From contig NZ_CP162143.1 in NCBI RefSeq assembly GCF_040833965.1, forward strand, positions 209,037-273,036: a stretch of 64,000 nt of DNA, read 5' to 3'. Position numbers and translations under genes: made by a program. Numbering within the stretch: position 1 is the stretch's first letter; every line of letters starts with the position of its first letter. The notes beneath the pieces are model-generated. The model was not told the origin of the DNA. It searched no databases and saw only the letters and a list, made by a program, of their open reading frames with translations. Of this stretch, positions 18,296-25,637 are shown piece after piece. The DNA comes from Leptospira sp. WS39.C2. Lineage in GTDB: Bacteria > Spirochaetota > Leptospiria > Leptospirales > Leptospiraceae.

Positions 18296-19021
18296 ATGAA
18301 AAATATTTTGGTAATTGAGGACGATCCGGACATCGGGAACCTAATCCGGAAATCTCTCGATTCAGCTCACTACACCACCTCCGTTTTTGAAAATGGCGAA
18401 GATGGATTGAAATTTTATAAATCCAATCATCCTGATTTAGTGATTCTTGACCTTTCACTTCCAGACATTGATGGTATGGAAATCTGCCGTAGCATTCGGA
18501 AATCAGACGAAAGTACTCCAATTTTTATCCTTTCTGCTAGAACGGAAGAAATTGATAGGATCATGGGACTCGAGTTAGGTGCTGATGATTATATCACAAA
18601 ACCATTTTCCGTTCGCGAACTCAAAACTCGTGTGGACGTTTTTTTTAGACGTTGGGATAAAAAAATTGGAATCAAACCAAATGTTGGCCAAGCGGGTGAA
18701 ATCATTCGTGGTGCCTTAAAGATTGATTCCATTCGTCGTCGTGTTACGTTAAACGAAAACATCATCAACATCTCCCGTAAAGAATTCGATATTTTACAAC
18801 TACTCGCTGGATCACCTGGAAAAGTTTTTTCTCGCGAAATGATTTTAGAATCAGTTTGGGGAGTGGAATGGGATGGTTTTGAAAGGATGATTGATAGCCA
18901 TATCAAACGGATTCGTTCTAAACTGGAAAAAAATTCTGCTCAACCAGAATGGATTGAAACCATTTGGGGAATTGGGTATCGTTTCACCGACAATTTTGAA
19001 AACATAGTTGTACCCGATTAA
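18296..19021 (+). CDS. OmpR/PhoB-type response regulator
   Basis: 241 residues. Receiver: acidic pair in VIEDDP (residues 9-10), phospho-acceptor D52 (ILDLSLPD), S80 and K102 (TKPF). The C-terminal winged helix includes [22 protein letters not shown] and ends with the wing [12 protein letters not shown]. It binds DNA as a phosphorylated dimer. No histidine kinase gene is adjacent, so it is an orphan regulator; the small membrane gene cluster 8 bp downstream may be cotranscribed and under its control. A purine-rich site precedes the ATG. Confidence 0.92.
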   Translation: MKNILVIEDDPDIGNLIRKSLDSAHYTTSVFENGEDGLKFYKSNHPDLVILDLSLPDIDGMEICRSIRKSDESTPIFILSARTEEIDRIMGLELGADDYITKPFSVRELKTRVDVFFRRWDKKIGIKPNVGQAGEIIRGALKIDSIRRRVTLNENIINISRKEFDILQLLAGSPGKVFSREMILESVWGVEWDGFERMIDSHIKRIRSKLEKNSAQPEWIETIWGIGYRFTDNFENIVVPD

Positions 19022-19029
19022 CATACGTT

Positions 19030-19314
19030 ATGGAAGAAGCAAAAAAAGAAAAGTCCCTCATCGATGAAATTAAGTTGTATGAGAAAAAAGCCAAGGAAAT
19101 TGAACAAAGAGCCAAGGAGAAGTATATGGAACAAGTAAGCGACATCAAACAAAAGTTAGGGAAGGCAAGCGAAGAAGCTTCTATCAAAGCAAAAGAAGTC
19201 ATAGACAATGTAGGATCTTACGTAAAAGAACATCCACAAAAAGCAGCTGTGATTGGTTTTGGAGTAGGACTTGGTCTTGGACTTGCCCTTGGCTTCATTT
19301 TTAAGAAGAAATAA
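19030..19314 (+). CDS. YtxH/DUF883-like protein with C-terminal membrane anchor
   Basis: 94 residues: a charged Lys/Glu/Ala-rich coiled coil (~5-60), an amphipathic VIDNVGSYVKEHPQKA segment as in DUF883/YqjD ribosome-associated proteins, then a glycine-rich transmembrane helix (GFGVGLGLGLALGFIF) ending in KKK. Likely an inner-membrane-anchored stress-related protein. First of three tightly packed small genes. Confidence 0.75.
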   Translation: MEEAKKEKSLIDEIKLYEKKAKEIEQRAKEKYMEQVSDIKQKLGKASEEASIKAKEVIDNVGSYVKEHPQKAAVIGFGVGLGLGLALGFIFKKK

Positions 19315-19647
19315 TTGGACGAAAAACACTCTAAACAACGCAAAAAAGGTGGTTTAAAAGCCACCTTCGAAGAATTCATCGCCAAACTTGTCTCTTATGC
19401 AGAAGTCATGTTGATTTATCTGCAAAAAAACTTACAGTTTTATATCCAAAACTTTATTAAAAAATCAGTTTGGGTATTCACCGCTCTCACACTTATTTTT
19501 CTCGGACTTTTGTACACTTCGTACGGTATTTTTCTAAGTATCCAAAAGTTTTTAGCTGCTGGAGATCCTATCCTTGCGAGTTTCGGAACTGGAATTGGAT
19601 TTTTAGTTTTTGCAATCCTCTTTTTATCTTTTGTTTTCCGTAAATAA
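19315..19647 (+). CDS. Phage_holin_3_6-like (YqjE/ActI-like) membrane protein
   Basis: 110 residues from a TTG that follows the upstream stop codon directly, implying translational coupling. Two transmembrane helices (~50-72 and ~86-107) after an amphipathic N-terminal half. The family is named for holins but in this context, next to a YtxH/DUF883-like gene and a small soluble gene, it is a chromosomal YqjE-type protein, not part of a prophage. Confidence 0.65.
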   Translation: MDEKHSKQRKKGGLKATFEEFIAKLVSYAEVMLIYLQKNLQFYIQNFIKKSVWVFTALTLIFLGLLYTSYGIFLSIQKFLAAGDPILASFGTGIGFLVFAILFLSFVFRK

Positions 19648-19652
19648 ATTGT

Positions 19653-19898
19653 ATGGTATTTAACCCCTTCCAAGACCACAACCGTTACCTCGACAAAGAC
19701 CCAAAAGACATGACTTTGTCCGAATTACGCATGTTACTCAAAATCAAACGAATGGACTTAACACTTGGTTGGATTGAATTGGAAGGCAAAGTTAAATTTT
19801 GGCAACGAGTGCTCCGTTCCCTTCGCGAATCTGGCATTTTAGACAAAGCCAAAGATGGAATCCAAAGTTATTTGCAAAAGGACACACCAAAAGAATAA
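19653..19898 (+). CDS. Hypothetical small protein of the YtxH/holin-like trio
   Basis: 81 residues, soluble and helical (SELRMLLKIKRMDLTLGWIELEGKVKFW), without recognised domain. In YqjCDEK-type clusters the third gene is a similarly sized soluble partner (YqjK-like), which this could parallel. It starts 5 bp after the preceding stop. Confidence 0.6.
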   Translation: MVFNPFQDHNRYLDKDPKDMTLSELRMLLKIKRMDLTLGWIELEGKVKFWQRVLRSLRESGILDKAKDGIQSYLQKDTPKE

Positions 19899-19945
19899 GG
19901 ATTTGCCCTTCCTCATCCGATCCTAGTAACAACAGTAGGATCATT

Positions 19946-20275
19946 ATGGCATCAGATGAAATTTTAGTATTTACCACAATTGGCGACCGCGACATGGCGG
20001 AAGAACAAATCTCTGAAATGTTAGAAGAAGGCATCATTGTATCAGGGACCATTTTCCCTGAAGTCGAACTTGTTTACCTTTGGGAAGGCAAAATCACTGT
20101 TGATACCGAAAACAAAATCCTACTTAAAGCAAAAGCCGACAAGTATGATGCAATCGAAGCTTATATCATGAAACACCACCCTTACATTGCACCAGAAATC
20201 ATTCGGATGGATGTGAGTTTTGGTAGCCCCGCCTACAAAGCGTTTGTTGCCGACAAAATCAAAAAAAATAGTTAA
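19946..20275 (+). CDS. cutA: CutA divalent-cation tolerance protein
   Basis: 109 residues from the ATG at 19946, matching the usual ~105-115 length; longer frames start inside the preceding gene. Family landmarks are LVFTTIGDRDMAEEQISEML, the strand LVYLWEGKIT and HPYIAPEIIRM near the end. CutA forms a very stable trimer with a ferredoxin-like fold; loss affects copper tolerance in E. coli, but its molecular role is debated. Last gene of the plus-strand group beginning with the response regulator. Confidence 0.88.
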   Translation: MASDEILVFTTIGDRDMAEEQISEMLEEGIIVSGTIFPEVELVYLWEGKITVDTENKILLKAKADKYDAIEAYIMKHHPYIAPEIIRMDVSFGSPAYKAFVADKIKKNS

Positions 20276-20445
20276 CAAAAAAAGTCCAAACGGAACTCGA
20301 TTCCTTATACCCATCGCGTATCGTTTTGAATTCTTTCTTCCGAAAACGACGGACACTTCACGAGCAGTGCTCACAATCTCGGCTTGCTTTTTCTTTTCGT
20401 GGGCACCTCGGATTCAATTTTCTCACAATCAACTTTACGTAAAAT

Positions 20446-20537
20446 CGACCGGGCCACTCCGGGGTGCGCTACCGCTCCCGTCCTAGTTGGCGTTTCGCCT
20501 CCTAGGACCAAGCCCTCCGTGTCCCTGGCGCAGGGAT
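20446..20537. repeat. GC-rich intergenic element with long imperfect hairpin
   Basis: A ~90-bp block of strongly higher G+C than its surroundings, between cutA and the toxin-antitoxin pair. It folds into nested stems: outer GGGcCAC (20451-20457) with GTGtCCC (20519-20525), inner TCCTAG (20481-20486) with CTAGGA (20502-20507), and GGCG with CGCC around a TTT loop. The composition and structure suggest a dispersed intergenic repeat or a structured RNA. Confidence 0.5.
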
Positions 20538-20546
20538 AGAACGTGT

Positions 20547-20933
20547 TCACCAAATTGCATTTACTTTATACTGAGTGATGAGCGAATCTTTGGTTAGCAT
20601 TGGTAACTTTTCATGATTAGATTGACAAACTAGAATACGATCAAAGGGATCTTTATGTAAATCTGGTAAATTGAGAAGACCAAATATGTGTGCCGTTGTT
20701 ATCTCTAAAATCTTACAATCGATTGCAACGAGTGATTCAGAAACGATTTTCGCGGGAGAATTGGGTAATTTTAATTTTCCTATTTTAAACTTAATGATCA
20801 TTTCCCAGCTACTTACAACACTCAAATACAATTCTTTTTCTGAATTTTCGACAATTCGCAGAACCTTTTTAGATAAATTTTCTGGTTCAAATAATATCCA
20901 TAAATATGAATGTGTGTCGAGTAAATACTTCAA
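20547..20933 (-). CDS. PIN-domain toxin (VapC-like)
   Basis: 128 residues. The PIN acidic residues are present: D6 (LLDTHSY), E44 (SSWEMI) and D95/D98 (DPFDRI). This PIN subgroup (DTHxxLW start) is the usual partner of Phd/YefM-type antitoxins. It is expected to be a Mg-dependent RNase that cleaves tRNA or rRNA when freed from its antitoxin. It overlaps the antitoxin gene by 4 bp on the same strand. Confidence 0.9.
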   Translation of the reverse strand: MKYLLDTHSYLWILFEPENLSKKVLRIVENSEKELYLSVVSSWEMIIKFKIGKLKLPNSPAKIVSESLVAIDCKILEITTAHIFGLLNLPDLHKDPFDRILVCQSNHEKLPMLTKDSLITQYKVNAIW

Positions 20934-21163
20934 GATAAAAATCCAGAGATTTGATCGTTTGGCAGTGGTTCGAAAAAATCTTTTGTGATTTTTGTTTTCC
21001 CTTGGTAGATCCCTATGTTTCTTTTTTTATTTTGATCAGGAACAATTCGCACGAGCTTTAACAATGGTTTTCCCGCTTTGGAGATAATCACTTCTTTACC
21101 TTCTACTGCCTGGACAATGAGTTTAGAAAGATTTGACTTTGCATCATGAATATTATATTCCAT
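20930..21163 (-). CDS. Phd/YefM-type antitoxin
   Basis: 77 residues beginning MEYNIHDAKSNLSKLI, with VIISKAGKPLLKLV: the Phd/YefM DNA-binding N-terminal domain; the C-terminal tail should neutralise the PIN toxin. As usual for this type, antitoxin precedes toxin with an ATGA overlap and probably autoregulates the pair by binding its promoter. Confidence 0.88.
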   Translation of the reverse strand: MEYNIHDAKSNLSKLIVQAVEGKEVIISKAGKPLLKLVRIVPDQNKKRNIGIYQGKTKITKDFFEPLPNDQISGFLS

Positions 21164-21274
21164 GAATATAGATTAGATAATAAAGTGGGCTAAGCCAAAC
21201 AAAATACGAAACTATCCGTCTCTCCCTTCTCTTAAATAAATTGAATTTCCTCTGACTCTCCGCAAAAAAATGTG

Positions 21275-21314
21275 TTGCCAAATGACTACATATAATTGAT
21301 TAGTCAAATGGCTA
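21275..21314 (+). promoter_or_regulatory. Tandem operator sites flanking a -10 box for the ArsR gene
   Basis: Two 14-bp sites, 21275-21288 and 21301-21314, share the core CAAATG and CTA ends (consensus TNGYCAAATGRCTA) and each is an imperfect dyad. Their starts are 26 bp apart. A perfect TATAAT lies between them (21291-21296). A repressor bound to both would cover the promoter; the ArsR-type protein encoded just downstream is the obvious candidate (autorepression). Confidence 0.55.
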
Positions 21315-21318
21315 CACA

Positions 21319-21642
21319 ATGGATTTACGAAGAGATGTTTTTCAGGCAATTGCAGATCCCACAAGGCGGGCCATCCTACTTCTTGTGGCCACCCAGTCTA
21401 TGACTGCGGGCGCAATCGCTTCCCAGTTTGATACGAAACGACCGACCATTTCCAAACACCTTCTCATCTTAACCGAATGTGATTTGTTACAACGAGAACC
21501 CATCGGCCGTGAAATGTACTACCACTTAAACCCACATAAGATGAAGGAAATTGCCCATTTCATTGAACCATTCCGTAAACTTTGGGACGACAGGTTTAAC
21601 AAACTAGAATCCGTAATGAAACAATATAAACCGAAGGCATGA
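21319..21642 (+). CDS. ArsR-family winged-helix regulator
   Basis: 107 residues, a single ArsR-type [16 protein letters not shown], then [18 protein letters not shown] as the recognition region and a wing [14 protein letters not shown]. No Cys-based metal site is apparent. It belongs to the ArsR subgroup that controls neighbouring SRPBCC (AHSA1) genes, as here. Likely autoregulated through the tandem sites immediately upstream. Confidence 0.88.
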   Translation: MDLRRDVFQAIADPTRRAILLLVATQSMTAGAIASQFDTKRPTISKHLLILTECDLLQREPIGREMYYHLNPHKMKEIAHFIEPFRKLWDDRFNKLESVMKQYKPKA

Positions 21643-21700
21643 TGAACATAACGATCAAAAAAAGGCATAATCCATATCGATTAAAACTAAGGAATTTAAA

Positions 21701-22171
21701 ATGGAACTGAAAACTAAAGTGATCGCCGAGGACGGCAAACAAGAGTTAACGATTGAACGTGAGTTTGATTTACCCGCTTCTCTTGTTTATAAGGCTCATA
21801 CAGAGCCAGAACTCATCGAACAATGGATGGGAAACAAGGTAATCCAATTTGAAAAACGTAATCATGGAAGTTATGTATTGGAAACAAAATCTCCTGAAGG
21901 TGTCGTACTCTTTCGTGCCAATGGAGTATTACTGAACCTAATTGAGGACAAAAGTTTTGTCCGCACTTTTGAAATGGAAAACACAGGATTCCCAATCCAA
22001 CTTGAGTTTTTTACCTTCGAAACAATTACCGAAAACAAATCCAAACTCACAATGCAAATTGTATTCAAATCTGTAGAACAAAGAGACCAGTTATTGAAAA
22101 TGCCATTTGCCCAAGGGATCAATATGGCTCACAACCGATTGGAAACGATAACAAAACAAACTTTAGCTTAA
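21701..22171 (+). CDS. SRPBCC / AHSA1-like protein
   Basis: 156 residues of the Bet v1-like fold, activator-of-Hsp90-ATPase C-terminal type: REFDLPASLVYKAHTEPELIEQWMG at the start and a C-terminal amphipathic helix. Such proteins bind hydrophobic small molecules; the ligand is unknown. Linked to the ArsR gene (58-bp gap). Confidence 0.85.
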   Translation: MELKTKVIAEDGKQELTIEREFDLPASLVYKAHTEPELIEQWMGNKVIQFEKRNHGSYVLETKSPEGVVLFRANGVLLNLIEDKSFVRTFEMENTGFPIQLEFFTFETITENKSKLTMQIVFKSVEQRDQLLKMPFAQGINMAHNRLETITKQTLA

Positions 22172-22193
22172 TCTGAGGGATAGATTCATCGAT

Positions 22194-22382
22194 ATGGACC
22201 AAAAACATAAAAAATTACGTTATAAAACTACCGATGATTTTTTTATTGAGACTAAAACTTGGAAACAAGAGATGAAAGAATCACAAAACATATCCCAGGT
22301 ATCGTTAGTGGAAAAGGATGAAACGATTGAAGAGATACTGATGGAATTGTGGGTGAGTAATGTTTTGTTTAGGAGAACTTAA
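22194..22382 (+). pseudogene. Short frame, possible DUF1801 remnant
   Basis: 62 codons between the SRPBCC and DoxX genes. TDDFFIETKTWKQEM resembles the start of DUF1801/YdeI-type proteins, which often accompany this gene set, but the rest of the domain is absent. Either a truncated relic or a short unrelated gene. Confidence 0.3.
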
Positions 22383-22425
22383 CCATCAAATTTGCGGATT
22401 AAATTTTTTATTTAGGAGATAATTT

Positions 22426-22803
22426 ATGTCAGAGAAAACAAAAAAAATTCTATATTGGTTCTTTACCCTTTGGTTATCACTTGGTATGGTTTCTACAGGT
22501 ATCGTCCAACTCATCAAACTTCCCGAAGAAGTGGAAAAAATAAACCAATTGGGTTACCCTACTTATTTTCTTACGATCTTAGGTGTTTGGAAACTATTGG
22601 GTGTCGTAGCTGTACTTGTGCCAAAATTTCAGTTACTCAAGGAATGGGCGTATGCTGGTTTTTTCTTTGCCATGTCTGGTGCGTCTATTTCTCACATTAT
22701 TTGTGGGCATCCCATAACTGAAGTTTTACCTTCCGTTTTACTCTTAAGCCTAACAGTGATATCATGGTACTTACGTCCTGAAAATCGCAGAATAAAAAGA
22801 TAA
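22426..22803 (+). CDS. DoxX-like membrane protein
   Basis: 125 residues, four transmembrane helices, with VSTGIVQLIKLP, LGVWKLLGVVAVLVPKF and a Gly/His-containing SHIICGHP loop, as in DoxX-like family proteins. A good AGGAGAT site precedes the ATG. It ends the ArsR-SRPBCC module; function is not settled. Confidence 0.78.
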   Translation: MSEKTKKILYWFFTLWLSLGMVSTGIVQLIKLPEEVEKINQLGYPTYFLTILGVWKLLGVVAVLVPKFQLLKEWAYAGFFFAMSGASISHIICGHPITEVLPSVLLLSLTVISWYLRPENRRIKR

Positions 22804-22881
22804 TGCCAAAGTATTCTTAAACAATGAAACGACTAAACAAGAGGATGAAATTTTGTTTGGTTGTTTTTGAATGGATTTCGA

Positions 22882-23559
22882 TTATACGGAAAGTGTCGAA
22901 GATTTTAGATTCTCCCGATATTCCTGATACCAATGCCAAGACCCATAAAAGGCAATGAGTAAAAAGATCCCGTATTCAAGTGTTACAAAAGGAATATTTT
23001 TTAACGAGTAAATTACTATACAGACAATATCTACAAATACCCACAAAAACCATGATTCCAGTTTCCTCTGCGCAAGTAACAGATTGGCGATGATACTTGT
23101 TACGGTTGTAAATGAATCCCAATACAAAAAGTCTGGTGGTTTCTGAAATACTTGTGGAAACCAAATCGGTAAGTGTTTTGTAAAGTATCCAAGGCCGATG
23201 GTCCCAGAAAGAATCAGAAATAGTACCAAAAGATTTTTTTCTCTTCCTAACGAAACAATCTTCGTAAATTGTCCAGTTCGTTTCCTCCATATAATCCATC
23301 CATAAATACTAGAACCAAAAAAATAAATTTGTAATAACATATCCGAATACAATTGGATTTGGAAAAATAAAAAGAAAAAACAGATAGAGTTAAAGATTCC
23401 AATTGGCCAGGTGAGGATATGATTTCTGGAGGCTAGATACACACAAACGAGTCCAGAAGTAGTGCCTAAAAATTCCAATAAAGAGAAAGAATACCCAATC
23501 CATGTAAAGATGGTAAATTCTAAAAAAAAATATTGTTTCAAAAAAAGGATTTGTTCCAT
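22882..23559 (-). CDS. pnuC: Nicotinamide riboside transporter PnuC-like
   Basis: 225 residues, about seven transmembrane helices. The family motifs are visible: WPIGIFNSICFFFLFF, LYSDMLLQIYFFGSSIYGWIIWR, and the later WDSFTTVTSIIANLLLAQRK...W. PnuC proteins move vitamin precursors by facilitated diffusion: nicotinamide riboside, or thiamine for the PnuT branch. The substrate is not fixed by context since no NAD or thiamine gene is adjacent. Confidence 0.87.
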   Translation of the reverse strand: MEQILFLKQYFFLEFTIFTWIGYSFSLLEFLGTTSGLVCVYLASRNHILTWPIGIFNSICFFFLFFQIQLYSDMLLQIYFFGSSIYGWIIWRKRTGQFTKIVSLGREKNLLVLFLILSGTIGLGYFTKHLPIWFPQVFQKPPDFLYWDSFTTVTSIIANLLLAQRKLESWFLWVFVDIVCIVIYSLKNIPFVTLEYGIFLLIAFYGSWHWYQEYRENLKSSTLSV

Positions 23560-23689
23560 AATTTCCTATTCTCTTACAACAGACGACACACCTTTTTTCT
23601 ATCAAGTTTGTTTGGCGAACAAAATTGGAATGCAAATGTTATCATTGTTTTGATATAATGCTTAGATTTTTTTCAATTCCGAATCCATT

Positions 23690-24370
23690 TCAATCGATTC
23701 GGAAAAAATCTTCCTTAAAGCCTTTTTCGCCAAGCCATTTGCTTTGCAAAAGATTATAACCAACAATTTCAAAGTCCCTTGAAATCCACTTCCTATACTT
23801 TTTTTTGGTTCTAGAAAATGCATAAGGGTCTACAAAAGACATTTCTTGTTTCATAACCGCATAATCTTCATTTGTTGGAACAGTAAAATATAAATAATTA
23901 CAATATTTTGCTATTTTTTCCAATACGGCTGGAATTTGGTTATCAGGTAAGTATTGGATGACGGAATTACAAATCCCAAGTTCCACTGGTTCTTTTTCCA
24001 ATTTTGGCAAAACTAGTGTTTCTAAAGATTCATGGTAAATATGAAATTTGTCAGATCGTTTGACCCAATCTTTTTTTTTCAGTTCGTCATAAGCTTCTTT
24101 TGATGCATCAACGGCATATACTTTCACTGGTGAAAATACCTTAACCATCTCACGAAGGAGGATTCCCTTCCCAAATCCAAAGTCAGCAATTTTATAAACA
24201 GGAATCTCCATTAATTGGAAAAGAGATTTTAGATAGTCTGCATGTTGTTTGGCGTTATATGATCCATCAACGTCGAGCCCATTTCCATAAATTTCAGACC
24301 AATATTCACTTCCAAACTCTTTACCATTTTTTCCAAAACCAGTTTGTTTTTGTTTTAAGAACCTCTTCAT
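23690..24370 (-). CDS. SAM-dependent methyltransferase
   Basis: 226 residues, class I fold: motif I is ADFGFGKGILL, an acidic residue at the end of strand 2 (VYAVDASKEA), and LGICNSVIQYLPD at strand 4. Aromatic-rich C-terminus. The start overlaps the last base of the J-domain-like gene stop, so the two are coupled. Substrate unknown. Confidence 0.75.
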   Translation of the reverse strand: MKRFLKQKQTGFGKNGKEFGSEYWSEIYGNGLDVDGSYNAKQHADYLKSLFQLMEIPVYKIADFGFGKGILLREMVKVFSPVKVYAVDASKEAYDELKKKDWVKRSDKFHIYHESLETLVLPKLEKEPVELGICNSVIQYLPDNQIPAVLEKIAKYCNYLYFTVPTNEDYAVMKQEMSFVDPYAFSRTKKKYRKWISRDFEIVGYNLLQSKWLGEKGFKEDFFRID

Positions 24371-25584
24371 TAAAACTCTACTCCCAAACTTTGGAGTTCT
24401 TTTATCATTTCTTTGATGTATTTTGGTTCTTTAGTTAACATATCCACTTCATTTTGGTAAGCTTTTGTCACCATTTGGTTGTCGAGTTTCACACGTTTTA
24501 AATAAACATCTAAAGTTTCTTTTGTGATTTTACTAGAAGGAAAGTCGGCCATGAGTGGATGAGAAAAAAACCTTTGTTTGATAGAATCTTCCAATTCTCG
24601 GATTTTCGATTTGATGATCCCAATAAATCGTTTGATGGAAGAATCCTGAAAGGAAACATCCATTTGTTGGTTCGGAATGAGATCATCCACTTGCAGTTTG
24701 ATTTCTAAAATTTCGGCGATGTTCATGTTATCTCTGGCACCAGAGAGTTTTGTCATCAGTTTTGCTTTTTTTTCCCTTAATATAGGATCTTGTTCTTTGT
24801 CAGGATGGATGAGTTTCGCTAAATTTTTAAATAAGGTATTGATATCAGTACTTAACAAACGTTCGGCTTCCATTTGTTTTTTTTCTTTGTCTATTTGTGC
24901 TTTTGATTTTTTTTTGTCTTTGAAGCCAGACTTAGACTTTCTAAAATAATCTGCTCTATATTCTTCATATTTTTCTCGGAAGTCTTTGTACTTTTCTTCG
25001 TGAGATTCCCTTTCTTTGTCTGAATCAAATTGGGTCCGATTAAAATCATCCAAATCAATTTCTACTCCAAAGGTTTGTTTGATTCGGGATTCCATTTGGT
25101 TTTTATACCGTATTCGTTCTAATTTTTCAAACTTTGTTTCTAATTGGTCCCTATAACCACTATAAAATTCAGTGTTGTCCGCCAAATTATCGTTACAGAA
25201 TTCAAGTAGATACCGGCGTAAAAATTCCCTTTGCATTTTTCCAAAAGAAAGTTTTTCTTCGAGTAAAATCGAACACATAAGTTCAAATCGTTCCCGTTCC
25301 AACTGTTTTTGTTTTTCCAATTCTGGTAAAACAACTTTCAAATAAGTTTCATTCACCAATTGGAATAAAGGTTCAATTTCTTTGGATCGTTCTAGTGTTT
25401 CCTTATGTTTTCGTAAGGCATCATTAAATTCTTTTTGTGCTTTTGTTTGGTTCGAAGTTTCACCTGTCCAAACAAGTGTATCTTCAATTGTGATTTGACT
25501 GTCAGAAACCTTCGGCTTTTTCGAATTGGATAAAATGGGTTTTTCCTTAGAATGTTTTTTTGGATTCGTTTTAGAAGTTGGCAT
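24370..25584 (-). CDS. Coiled, J-domain-like cytoplasmic protein
   Basis: About 404 residues from ATG 25584 (MPTSKTNPKK); a longer frame would overlap the aconitase end by 43 bp. Lys/Glu-rich with predicted coiled coils. Around the last third, LFKNLAKLIHPDKEQDP is followed by KKAKLMTKLSGARDN, which matches helix II, HPD loop and helix III of a J domain. This implies Hsp70 (DnaK) recruitment, but the J domain is C-terminal and the rest is not DnaJ-like. A hairpin lies just upstream of the chosen start. Confidence 0.65.
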   Translation of the reverse strand: MPTSKTNPKKHSKEKPILSNSKKPKVSDSQITIEDTLVWTGETSNQTKAQKEFNDALRKHKETLERSKEIEPLFQLVNETYLKVVLPELEKQKQLERERFELMCSILLEEKLSFGKMQREFLRRYLLEFCNDNLADNTEFYSGYRDQLETKFEKLERIRYKNQMESRIKQTFGVEIDLDDFNRTQFDSDKERESHEEKYKDFREKYEEYRADYFRKSKSGFKDKKKSKAQIDKEKKQMEAERLLSTDINTLFKNLAKLIHPDKEQDPILREKKAKLMTKLSGARDNMNIAEILEIKLQVDDLIPNQQMDVSFQDSSIKRFIGIIKSKIRELEDSIKQRFFSHPLMADFPSSKITKETLDVYLKRVKLDNQMVTKAYQNEVDMLTKEPKYIKEMIKELQSLGVEF

Positions 25585-25593
25585 GGAAGAAGG

Positions 25594-25619
25594 ACTTGCC
25601 AGAAAATCTTCTGGCAAGT
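25594..25619 (-). terminator. Hairpin between aconitase and the J-like gene
   Basis: Perfect 11-bp stem with a 4-nt loop, 18 bp after the aconitase stop. Only a weak T-rich tract follows, so partial termination or attenuation is possible. It sits about 10 bases before the next gene's ATG and could also mask its translation start. Confidence 0.6.
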
Positions 25620-25637
25620 GTTTTATCGAAATTTTTG

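Noticed and set aside
19315..19647. Prophage signal from a holin-like protein
   Set aside because: No other phage genes; the protein sits in a YtxH/DUF883-type chromosomal trio.
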